Below are positions 1 to 5,880 of a stretch of 10,507 nucleotides of DNA, piece by piece. Source of the stretch: Nocardioidaceae bacterium (GTDB taxonomy: Bacteria; Actinomycetota; Actinomycetes; Propionibacteriales; Nocardioidaceae); NCBI GenBank assembly GCA_013811715.1, contig JACCUS010000259.1, positions 1 through 10,507 on the forward strand, read 5' to 3'. Made by a program: the position numbers and the translations under genes. Below the pieces are notes generated by a model that was not told the origin of the DNA, ran no database searches, and was given only the letters and a program-made list of their open reading frames with translations. The first letter of the stretch is position 1, and every line of letters starts with the position of its first letter.

Positions 1-219
1 ACCGAGACCACCGAGACCACCCAGCGGACCACCGAACCCACCCAGACCATCCAGACCACCGAACCCACCGAGACCACTCAGCCGACCGCTACCACCGAAC
101 CCACCGAGACCACCGAGCCGACCGAGACGACCACTTCGTCCGCGCCGACGACAGTGTCATCGCCCGCCTCGACTAGGCCATCGACACCCACGTCACCGGG
201 CACCCCCCAGACCCCCTAG
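1..219 (+). CDS. C-terminal tail of a Thr/Pro/Glu-rich protein, probably PASTA kinase PknB (partial)
   Basis: Frame 1 is open from the window edge to a TAG at 217-219, giving 72 residues made almost wholly of Thr, Pro, Glu, Ser and Gln, with recurring TEPTETT-type units. No catalytic or folded domain lies inside the window, so the identity comes from position only. In actinomycetes the DUF881/crgA pair is usually followed by the pabA/pknB/pknA/pbpA/rodA cluster, with pknB convergent to the DUF881 gene. PknB extracellular PASTA regions often end in a low-complexity Thr/Pro tail. A surface or secreted protein with a mucin-like tail is the alternative. The reading frame and composition are certain; the kinase assignment is moderate at best. 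Confidence 0.5.
   Translation, partial: TETTETTQRTTEPTQTIQTTEPTETTQPTATTEPTETTEPTETTTSSAPTTVSSPASTRPSTPTSPGTPQTP
28..113 (+). repeat. In-frame short direct repeats encoding T-T-E-P-T
   Basis: A 15-bp unit, ACCACCGAACCCACC, occurs at 28-42, 55-69 and 91-105. The last two copies extend to an identical 23 bp (55-77 and 91-113). The offsets of 27 and 36 bp are multiples of 9, so every copy stays in the coding frame. This is a coding microsatellite likely to vary in length between strains by slippage or recombination. Confidence 0.75.
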
Positions 220-980
220 TCGGGCGCCGGGCTGGCGTACTCCAGATCGACCGCGCCGGTGTGGCCGGGTACCCGCAGGCGGGACTCCTCGCGCAGCGAC
301 CAGCCCAGGTTGTACGGCGGCTGCTCGTAGTCGCGATAGTTCTGCACCTGAGGCGAGGCCACGAGTGCGTCGTACATCGTCGCCGTCTTACCGAGCGCGA
401 CGATGCGGTACGGCGGGGAGTACGGCACGCCCTGCAGCACGACGGTGTTGCCAACGCACTTGATCCCGGTCGTGCTGATGATGCGCTGCCCTTGCAGGCT
501 CATACCCTCGGCGCCGCCGGCCCACAGCGCGTTGACGACGGCCTGGATGTCTTGTTGGTGCACGATGAGAAGGTTCGGGTCGACCTCCTCGGCGAACTGC
601 TGGTCCAGCGGCGCGTCGTCGAGCGTGACGACGAGTCCCGGCCCGACCAAGGCGGTCATTCCCGCCGGGGTGGCGAGCCGGTCGAGCCGCTGCTGGAGCT
701 GGTCGACCAACGTGCCGCTGACCTGCTCGGTCAGTGCCTCGACGTCGTTCTGCAGCACCTCGGTGTCGCGTTGCAGGGCGGTGACGTCGTCGCGCTGTTC
801 GCTCACGACCCCGACGAGGTCGCTCTGCCGGCCCCCGCGCAGGTCGGTGCCGCGGGCGTTGATCATGCTCGTCGTCGCCAGCAGTCCGGCGCAGGCGCAC
901 GCGAGCGGCACCCCGAGCCGCCAACCGCGTGGTCGTTGTCTCGTCGGGGCGGCGCCGCTCTCGGGCGGGTCGGTCTGCAT
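216..980 (-). CDS. DUF881 family membrane-anchored protein
   Basis: The product is 254 residues. It has a short charged cytoplasmic N-terminus, one transmembrane segment at about residues 21-40, a predicted coiled coil at about 52-103 rich in Gln/Asp/Leu, and a DUF881 domain from about 107. Typical DUF881 signatures are GPGLVVTLDD (113-122), an HQQD-containing stretch followed by VVNALWAGGAEGMSLQGQR (148-166), and VLQGVPYSPPYRI (181-193). The architecture resembles divisome/elongasome-associated proteins, and the gene is a standard neighbour of crgA and the pknB cluster, but its molecular role is not established. The ATG at 978-980 has only a weak GAGAG upstream. It is divergent from crgA across 124 bp, which must hold both promoters. 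Its stop interlocks with the stop of the plus-strand gene. Confidence 0.9.
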   Translation of the reverse strand: MQTDPPESGAAPTRQRPRGWRLGVPLACACAGLLATTSMINARGTDLRGGRQSDLVGVVSEQRDDVTALQRDTEVLQNDVEALTEQVSGTLVDQLQQRLDRLATPAGMTALVGPGLVVTLDDAPLDQQFAEEVDPNLLIVHQQDIQAVVNALWAGGAEGMSLQGQRIISTTGIKCVGNTVVLQGVPYSPPYRIVALGKTATMYDALVASPQVQNYRDYEQPPYNLGWSLREESRLRVPGHTGAVDLEYASPAPD

Positions 981-1104
981 CGGGACTCTCGTTTCGCGCG
1001 ACGGTCAGGGCTTTACAGCGGGGTGTGTCTGCCGGCGCTGAGCGGAACGGCGCCGTCACCGCGCTACGCTACGTGGTGAGAGCGCAAGCCGACCAGGAGT
1101 TACC

Positions 1105-1353
1105 GTGCCCGAGTCTCGTCCGCGTAAGAAGACCGACTACACGCCCCCGGCCTCCCGCAAGCCCGCCGGGGTGGGGAGTGGCCGCTGGGTCGCGCCCACG
1201 ATGGTGGCGTGCTGGGTCCTCGGCCTGGTCTGGATCATCGTCTACTACCTGGCGCCTGACCTGAAGTACCTCAGCGAGCTGGGGGCCTGGAACCTCGCGG
1301 TCGGGATGGGGTTCATCGCAGTCGGGTTCGTCTTCGCCACCAAGTGGGAGTGA
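1105..1353 (+). CDS. crgA: Cell division protein CrgA
   Basis: This small protein (82 residues) has the CrgA layout: a basic, Pro-rich cytoplasmic N-terminus (PRKKTDYTPP, residues 6-15), then two transmembrane helices at about 28-50 and 61-78 joined by a short extracytoplasmic turn, with almost no C-terminal tail (ATKWE). CrgA is an inner-membrane divisome component that interacts with FtsZ and FtsI in actinomycetes and affects the timing of septation. The GTG start at 1105 is preceded by AGGAG at 1095-1099, five bases away. Length and topology match the family. Synteny with the divergent DUF881 gene supports the call. Downstream, a structured intergenic region and an inserted operon separate it from the rhomboid and cyclophilin genes. 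Confidence 0.95.
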   Translation: MPESRPRKKTDYTPPASRKPAGVGSGRWVAPTMVACWVLGLVWIIVYYLAPDLKYLSELGAWNLAVGMGFIAVGFVFATKWE

Positions 1354-1382
1354 ATCACCACCCCACGGTATCCCGCCCAACT

Positions 1383-1394
1383 TACACCGGTGTA
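1383..1394. promoter_or_regulatory. Perfect 12-bp palindrome downstream of crgA
   Basis: TACACCGGTGTA reads identically on both strands. It lies 29 bp after the crgA stop and just before the hairpin at 1399-1424. A protein-binding site is possible. It has no loop, so it is a poor RNA hairpin by itself. No regulator is identified. Confidence 0.4.
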
Positions 1395-1395
1395 G

Positions 1396-1427
1396 TTCTC
1401 CACAGGGGTTTTCCCCAGTGTGGATAG
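1396..1427. promoter_or_regulatory. Hairpin flanked by inverted DnaA-box-like 9-mers, also a candidate crgA terminator
   Basis: Arms TCCACA (1399-1404) and TGTGGA (1419-1424) flank GGGG-TTTT-CCCC (1405-1416) with a two-base AG bulge, so a 10-bp stem with a T4 loop can form. The 9-mers TTCTCCACA (1396-1404) and, on the minus strand, CTATCCACA (1427-1419) each differ at one position from the DnaA-box consensus TTRTCCACA. The site could act as an intrinsic-type terminator of crgA (no U-tract follows) or as a DnaA-binding site close to the origin. Confidence 0.45.
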
Positions 1428-1476
1428 TCGTCCAGCTCCGCCCACTGCGTGCGGAATAACCCGCCCCTCCGTGTGG

Positions 1477-1509
1477 TTTTCAGTAAGTATACGCTATGTA
1501 TAGTTACTG
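1477..1509 (+). promoter_or_regulatory. Promoter with overlapping 29-bp operator for the MFS operon
   Basis: An imperfect palindrome covers 1481-1509: outer arms CAGTAA and TTACTG, inner arms TATAC and GTATA, about a five-base centre, with one G at the same position of each half breaking symmetry. It overlaps a plausible sigma70-type promoter, TTTTCA (1477-1482), 16 bp, then TATAGT (1499-1504). A repressor bound here would cover the spacer and the -10 box. The site ends 18 bp before the ATG. Size and symmetry suit a TetR- or MarR-family repressor, but no regulator gene is adjacent. The local AT-richness also stands out. Confidence 0.65.
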
Positions 1510-1527
1510 CTGCGGAAGGAGAGCGAG

Positions 1528-3009
1528 ATGGCCGTCGTCCAGGAGCGGGAGGATCGACAAGGGCTCCGGCACGGCCGCTCTGCCGGCGCCCGCGGAGGAT
1601 CGGCGGCGCTGGCGCTGCTTTGCGGCGTGCAGCTGATGCTGGTGCTGGACTTTTCTATCGTCAACGTTGCGCTGCCCGACATCGCCCGCGGCCTTGGCTT
1701 CGACCGAGCGGGCCTGTCCTGGGTGCTCAGTGCCTACGCGTTGACGTTCGGAGGCTTACTCCTGCTCGGTGGCCGGCTGGCCGACCTGCTCGGGCGGCGG
1801 AGGATGTTCTTGGTGGGCCTGGCCGTCTTCGGTGCCGGGTCGCTCCTGGGTGGGCTGTCGGTCGACCCGACGATGCTGGTGCTGATGCGGGCGGTGCAAG
1901 GCGCAGGCGGAGCCCTGACCGCGCCAGCTGTGCTTTCCCTCATCACCACCACGTTCCCGGAGGGACCCGAAAGGGGCCGGGCGTTGGGCTGGTTCTCGGC
2001 CGCTGGCGCCAGCGGGTTCGCTGTCGGGGTGCTGGCCGGTGGGTTGTTGACCCAGATCGCCGGCTGGCGGGCGGTGATGTTCGTCAACGTGCCCCTGGTC
2101 GCGGCCGCCATGGTGCTTGGCCGGCGGTTGCTGCCGGAGAGCTCTACCCGAGCCCGCGGCCGTCACTACGACCTGGCCGGCGCGCTGTGTGGTACGGCCG
2201 GGTTGAGCGCGGTGATCTTCGGCCTCGTGCAGATCGGGCAGTCCGGCGCACCGCTCGCCGCGAGGGTCGCGCCGTTGGCCGCCGGGGCGGTGCTGCTCGC
2301 CGGGTTTGTCCTGGTCGAGGCCCGAGTGGCAGCGCCACTGCTTCCGCTGCGCCTGTTCCGGTCCAGGTCGCTCAGTGCGGCCAACGGGCTCAGCGCGCTC
2401 ACCTTCATCACCGCCGGTGCCATGCCGCTGTTGCTGTCGCTTCAGCTGCAACAGGTGATGGGGTTCGATCCGTTGCTGACGGGCCTGGCGTTCCTGCCCT
2501 CCTCCGTCGTGGTCGCGTTGTCGGCACAGACGGCCCCGCGGCTGGCCGCTCGCGTCGGGGCCAAGCCGGTGCTCCTCGCCGGGACCGCGCTGGTGGCGGC
2601 GGGGGCGGCCATGCTGGTCCGAGTCTCAGGCGACAGCGCGTACGCCTCGGTGATCCTGCCCGCAACGATCTTGTTCGGCGTCGGGCTGGGTGCGGTGGTC
2701 ACGACCACGACCATCGCTGCCACCGACCGAGTGCCAGCCAGCGACCAGGGCGTGGTCTCCGGCTTGCTGATCACGACCCAACAGGTCGGCGTCGCCCTCG
2801 GGGTGGCGGTCCTGGCCAGCCTGGCCAGCCTGCAGACCCAGGCTCTCGGCATGCCCACCCCGGACGCGGTCGCGGCCGGGATCAGCGTCGCCTTCCTGGC
2901 CGGTGCGGGCATCGCCGCAGCCTCAACGCTGGTCGCGTTGGTAGCGCTACCCAGCGGCCGGAACCGACACCGCTCGTCGTACCAGAGAGGAAACAGATCA
3001 TGTCCCTGA
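1528..3009 (+). CDS. DHA2-type MFS multidrug efflux transporter
   Basis: The product is 493 residues and about 14 hydrophobic segments are expected for this length class. The first helix carries the DHA2 signature LDFSIVNVALPDI (40-52). MFS motif A appears as GGRLADLLGRRRMF (81-94), and a motif-C-like stretch, GASGFAVGVLAGGLL (160-174), marks the antiporter subfamily. It is probably a proton-coupled exporter of drugs or hydrophobic small molecules in the cytoplasmic membrane; the substrate cannot be read from the sequence. The ATG at 1528 follows AAGGAG (1516-1521) by six bases. The gene overlaps the next one by 10 bp, implying translational coupling. It is first in a three-gene operon inserted between crgA and the rhomboid gene, probably controlled by the palindrome at 1481-1509. 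Confidence 0.92.
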   Translation: MAVVQEREDRQGLRHGRSAGARGGSAALALLCGVQLMLVLDFSIVNVALPDIARGLGFDRAGLSWVLSAYALTFGGLLLLGGRLADLLGRRRMFLVGLAVFGAGSLLGGLSVDPTMLVLMRAVQGAGGALTAPAVLSLITTTFPEGPERGRALGWFSAAGASGFAVGVLAGGLLTQIAGWRAVMFVNVPLVAAAMVLGRRLLPESSTRARGRHYDLAGALCGTAGLSAVIFGLVQIGQSGAPLAARVAPLAAGAVLLAGFVLVEARVAAPLLPLRLFRSRSLSAANGLSALTFITAGAMPLLLSLQLQQVMGFDPLLTGLAFLPSSVVVALSAQTAPRLAARVGAKPVLLAGTALVAAGAAMLVRVSGDSAYASVILPATILFGVGLGAVVTTTTIAATDRVPASDQGVVSGLLITTQQVGVALGVAVLASLASLQTQALGMPTPDAVAAGISVAFLAGAGIAAASTLVALVALPSGRNRHRSSYQRGNRSCP

Positions 3010-3785
3010 CCTTTGGCCGCGCGCCGTTCGCCGCGCAGCGTGGCTCCTTCGACTTTCCCGTTCCCGACCACGTCCGTTACTGGGAGCCGTGGCCGCGGCG
3101 GATGCGGGCGATCCTCGGCGGCCGCCCGGTGCTCGACAGCAGCCGCGGGATCGTGCTGCACGAGACCGGTCGCCTGCCCGAGCACTACTTTCCCCTCGAC
3201 GACCTCGACCCGGACCGGCTCATCCCCGCCGACCTGGCCGAAAACGGCGCCAGGCGCTGGAACGTGCGAGTCGATGACCGGATCGCCCCCGCCGTGGTCA
3301 CCGCCTACCCCGACACTCCCGGCGGAGGCGACGGGCCGCCGCTGACCGGCTTCGTTACCGTGGCCTTCGAAGCGATGGACCGCTGGTTCGAAGAGGATGA
3401 CCCGGTCTACGGGCACCTTCGCGATCCGTACCACCGGGTCGACGTCCGCGCCTCGTCTCGACGGGTGGTGGTCCGTCATCGTGGTCAGGTCGTCGCCGAG
3501 TCCGCCCGCCCAAAGCTGCTGTTCGAGACCGGCAACCCGACCCGCTACTACCTGCCCTTCGCCGACGTCGACCTGGGCCTGCTCGAGCGCAGCGACACCG
3601 TCACCGAGTGCCCCTACAAGGGGGACGGGCAGCACTGGCACCTCACCGTCGACGGCGACCGGGTGCCCGACGCCGCCTGGAGCCTGCCCCACCCGCTGCC
3701 GGAGGGGTTGGCGGCCGCCGGACACCTCTGCTTCTACCCCAACGAGGTCCGCATCGAGGTCGATGGCGAGCATGTCACCACCTGA
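3000..3785 (+). CDS. Tandem DUF427 domain protein
   Basis: The product is 261 residues with two DUF427-like halves. The first (about 24-100) contains RAILGGRPVLDSSRGIVLHETGRLPEHYFPLDD (36-68, with minor family variation). The second (about 144-258) contains PKLLFETGNPTRYYLP (171-186), the hallmark CPYKG (204-208) with a following HWH, and a C-terminal FYPNEVRIEVDGE (245-257). The first half lacks CPYKG and has RRWNV at the corresponding place. DUF427 has a small beta-rich fold of unknown biochemical function. The ATG lies at 3000-3002, inside the 3' end of the transporter gene, with AGAGAGG (2984-2990) upstream. Co-transcription with an exporter and a split-barrel flavin/F420 protein suggests a part in metabolising or sensing a small molecule, which is inference. 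Confidence 0.87.
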   Translation: MSLTFGRAPFAAQRGSFDFPVPDHVRYWEPWPRRMRAILGGRPVLDSSRGIVLHETGRLPEHYFPLDDLDPDRLIPADLAENGARRWNVRVDDRIAPAVVTAYPDTPGGGDGPPLTGFVTVAFEAMDRWFEEDDPVYGHLRDPYHRVDVRASSRRVVVRHRGQVVAESARPKLLFETGNPTRYYLPFADVDLGLLERSDTVTECPYKGDGQHWHLTVDGDRVPDAAWSLPHPLPEGLAAAGHLCFYPNEVRIEVDGEHVTT

Positions 3786-3834
3786 CGTCCAACCAGCCAA
3801 GGCGCCACCCACCACGACCAGATCAGGAGGAACG

Positions 3835-4233
3835 ATGACCAGCACCGCCAGCGAACCGGTCTTCACCGAGGCCGAACGCGACTACCTCGCCACCCCCCGC
3901 CTCGGCCGACTCGTCACCCTCGGCCGCGACGGTGGCCCGCAGGTGCGCCCAGTCGGCTACAGCGTCTCGGCGGGAGTCATCGAGATCGGTGGATTCGACC
4001 TCGTCGACACCCAGAAGTTCCGCAACATCGACCGCGATCCGAGGGTCGCCTTCGTCGTCGACGACCTGGCCTCGCTCGACCCCTGGCATGTCCGCGGAGT
4101 CGAGGTGCGCGGCACCGCACAGGCCTTGCCGGCGACCGGCGGGGCCGACCCGGTCATTCGGGTGACCCCGACACGCATCATCAGCTGGGGGCTCGACGGC
4201 GGTCACAGCACCACCGCTCGCAACATCGGCTGA
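3835..4233 (+). CDS. PPOX-class (pyridoxamine 5'-phosphate oxidase-like) F420/flavin-dependent protein
   Basis: The product is a 132-residue split-barrel protein. The PPOX core includes LATPRLGRLVTLGRDGGPQVRPVGY (18-42), with the strand pair that binds the cofactor phosphate. A K-F-R-N-I-DRDPRVAFVVDD segment (61-77) and VRGVEVRGTAQAL (86-98) follow, ending in RVTPTRIISWGLDG (109-122), the typical C-terminus of the actinobacterial PPOX-class F420-dependent oxidoreductases. Such proteins reduce small molecules with F420H2 or bind flavin; which applies here cannot be decided. The ATG at 3835 has an excellent AGGAGG (3825-3830) four bases upstream. It is the last gene of the operon, 49 bp after the DUF427 gene, and is convergent with the rhomboid gene 27 bp away. 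Confidence 0.88.
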   Translation: MTSTASEPVFTEAERDYLATPRLGRLVTLGRDGGPQVRPVGYSVSAGVIEIGGFDLVDTQKFRNIDRDPRVAFVVDDLASLDPWHVRGVEVRGTAQALPATGGADPVIRVTPTRIISWGLDGGHSTTARNIG

Positions 4234-4260
4234 GCCCACGGGCAAGGTTTGGCGCCGGGC

Positions 4261-5148
4261 CTAGGCGGGCAGGGCGGCGCTTCGCAGCACGACGAGGACG
4301 ACACCGAGAGCGACGAGAGCGGCGGTCATGCCGACATGGAGGGTCGTGCGCCGGGCTCGCGGCGCGTAGGCGAACCCCGCCCCCATCGCCAAACCGGCGG
4401 CCAGCCCGCCGAGATGCGCCTGCCACGAGATGTTCCCCACGGTGAAGGTGATCACCAGGTTGAGCCCGAGCAGCAACAGCAGCTGGCTGACGTCGCGCTT
4501 CTGCTTCAACAAGACGACCAGCGCCGCCCCGAAGAGGCCGAAGACCGAGCCCGAGGCGCCGTAGGAGAGGCTCCCCAGGGGCGCCAGCCAGTAGACCGCG
4601 ACCGAACCCACCAGGCCGGTGACCAGATAGAGAGCCAGGTAGCGCCACCTGCCCAGCTGCGACTCCAAGAACGTGCCGAAGATCCACAGCCCGATCATGT
4701 TCAACGCGATGTGCAGCACCTCGACGTGCAAGAACGTCGACGTGACCAGCTGCCAGTACGACCCCTGGGCGACGCCCTCGAGACCGAACCTGGGCGGCCA
4801 CTGCGACGAGTCGGGCATCAGCGCCAGCGTCGTCGCGAACTCCCCGTTGCCGCCGCCGGTCGCCAACGCCAGCACGAAGACGAGCGCGTTCACGGCGATC
4901 AGCGCCACCGTGACGATCGAGGACCCGTCGCTGACCTTGCCGCCGAACGACGTACGCGCCTGAGGCGAGGTCGCCCTGCCCTCCCGGACACACTCCGGGC
5001 AGTGGAAACCTACCGACGCCTGCATCATGCAGTCGGGGCAGATCGGCCTGCCGCACCGTTGACAAGAGATGTAGGTCTCGCGGTCGGCGTGGCGATAGCA
5101 GCGCGGGACGGTCCCGGCGTCGTACGCCGTGGAGTCAGCACCGCTCAT
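4261..5148 (-). CDS. Rhomboid family intramembrane serine protease with N-terminal B-box-like zinc finger
   Basis: The product is 295 residues. An N-terminal metal-binding module has Cys17, His20, Cys29, Cys32, Cys37, Cys40, His49, Cys50 and Cys53, matching a B-box-type zinc finger. The rhomboid domain follows: first helix near 77-97, the TSTFLH...HIALNM region with His141, His146 and Asn150, the catalytic Ser199 in YGASGSVFG (196-204), and catalytic His245 in QAHLGG (243-248). It is expected to be an active membrane protease with six or seven helices; substrates are unknown. The zinc finger probably serves protein interaction. It lies 36 bp downstream of the cyclophilin gene on the same strand, an ordering typical of actinobacterial origin regions, so the two are probably co-transcribed. 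The ATG at 5146-5148 has a weak ribosome site. Confidence 0.95.
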   Translation of the reverse strand: MSGADSTAYDAGTVPRCYRHADRETYISCQRCGRPICPDCMMQASVGFHCPECVREGRATSPQARTSFGGKVSDGSSIVTVALIAVNALVFVLALATGGGNGEFATTLALMPDSSQWPPRFGLEGVAQGSYWQLVTSTFLHVEVLHIALNMIGLWIFGTFLESQLGRWRYLALYLVTGLVGSVAVYWLAPLGSLSYGASGSVFGLFGAALVVLLKQKRDVSQLLLLLGLNLVITFTVGNISWQAHLGGLAAGLAMGAGFAYAPRARRTTLHVGMTAALVALGVVLVVLRSAALPA

Positions 5149-5184
5149 GGCCGATCGAACCCGCCCTCGGCCCGCAAGGACGTC

Positions 5185-5709
5185 TCAGCGCCGGTCGATC
5201 TCGACGCTGTCCACCACGACCGCGTCAACCGGTCGGTCGCCGCGATCGGTGCGGGTGGTGGCGATGGAGTCGACGACGTCGCGGCTGGACTGGTCGGCAA
5301 CCTCCCCGAAGATCGTGTGCTTGCCGGTGAGGTGTGGGGTGGGTCCGACCGTGATGAAGAACTGTGATCCGTTGGTGCCCGGGCCGGAGTTGGCCATCGC
5401 CAACAGGTAGGGCTTTGTGAACGACAGCTCGGGGTGGAACTCGTCCTTGAACTTGTAGCCCGGGCCGCCGCGGCCGTTGCCCTCCGGGCAGCCGCCTTGG
5501 ATCATGAAACCGTCGATGACCCGGTGGAAGATCAGGCCGTCGTAGAAGCGGCCGGTGGACTTCGAGCCGGTCTTGGGGTCGGTCCACTCCTGGATCCCCT
5601 CGGCGAGACCGGTGAAGTTCTGCACCGTCTTAGGGGCGTGGTCGGGGAGCAACGTCACGGCGATGTCGCCGCGGTTGGTCTTGAGCGTGGCTTGCAGGTT
5701 TTCGGCCAC
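5185..5709 (-). CDS. ppiA: Cyclophilin-type peptidyl-prolyl cis-trans isomerase
   Basis: The product is 174 residues without a signal peptide or membrane segment, so it is cytoplasmic. It catalyses cis-trans isomerisation of Xaa-Pro bonds during protein folding. Cyclophilin motifs are in order: FYDGLIFHRVIDGFMIQGG (55-73) with catalytic Arg63, Phe68 and Gln71; LLAMANSGPGTNGSQFFIT (102-120) with the Gln-Phe-Phe core; and HLTGKHTIFGEV (126-137), in which the usual Trp position of cyclosporin-sensitive eukaryotic forms is replaced, as is common in bacteria. The start is GTG at 5707-5709 with GGAG and AAGG upstream (5717-5724 region). It heads the ppiA-rhomboid pair and is divergent from an unknown membrane protein across 171 bp. 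Confidence 0.96.
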   Translation of the reverse strand: MAENLQATLKTNRGDIAVTLLPDHAPKTVQNFTGLAEGIQEWTDPKTGSKSTGRFYDGLIFHRVIDGFMIQGGCPEGNGRGGPGYKFKDEFHPELSFTKPYLLAMANSGPGTNGSQFFITVGPTPHLTGKHTIFGEVADQSSRDVVDSIATTRTDRGDRPVDAVVVDSVEIDRR

Positions 5710-5766
5710 CGTTTCACCTTCTCCGGGTCGCTTGAGATCACTATCCTTACACGCAACGCCAAGGCC

Positions 5767-5782
5767 GGTCCCGGTCGGGACC
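5767..5782. repeat. Perfect inverted repeat upstream of ppiA
   Basis: GGTCCC (5767-5772) and GGGACC (5777-5782) flank a four-base loop. It lies 58 bp upstream of ppiA, in the divergent region with the 5881 gene, so it could be an operator or a hairpin in either 5' region. Stems of this size are common in GC-rich DNA, so its meaning is uncertain. Confidence 0.3.
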
Positions 5783-5828
5783 CGCTGTGGTGGAATGATC
5801 GCGATGCGGTAAGAGTAGGGGGTTGAGT

Positions 5829-5845
5829 GTACGGTGCCGCCGTAC
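5829..5845. repeat. Perfect inverted repeat in the leader of the 5881 gene
   Basis: GTACGG (5829-5834) and CCGTAC (5840-5845) flank a five-base loop, TGCCG. It ends 35 bp before the GTG start and 21 bp before the AGGAGGA ribosome site (5867-5873), so it is either a 5' leader hairpin or an operator. Confidence 0.35.
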
Positions 5846-5880
5846 CTTCACGACCGATGACCAACTAGGAGGACCAACTC

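Noticed and set aside
1..180. Possible CRISPR or tandem-repeat array
   Set aside because: The repeats are in-frame, irregularly spaced at 27 and 36 bp, and encode a plausible Thr/Pro/Glu tail. There are no unique spacers.
1449..2999. A plus-strand open frame continuous with the DUF427 gene, giving an apparent 778-residue protein
   Set aside because: The part before 3000 lies out of frame over the transporter gene, is Arg/Gly/Pro-rich and has no family features. The real start is the ATG at 3000.
2442..3866. Long minus-strand open frame opposite the MFS and DUF427 genes
   Set aside because: It is an antisense artefact of high-GC codon usage. The opposite-strand genes have clear family motifs and ribosome sites.
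4249..5367. Long plus-strand open frame opposite the rhomboid and cyclophilin genes
   Set aside because: Its translation is Arg/Gln/Asp-rich low complexity without domains, while the minus strand encodes two well-defined proteins.
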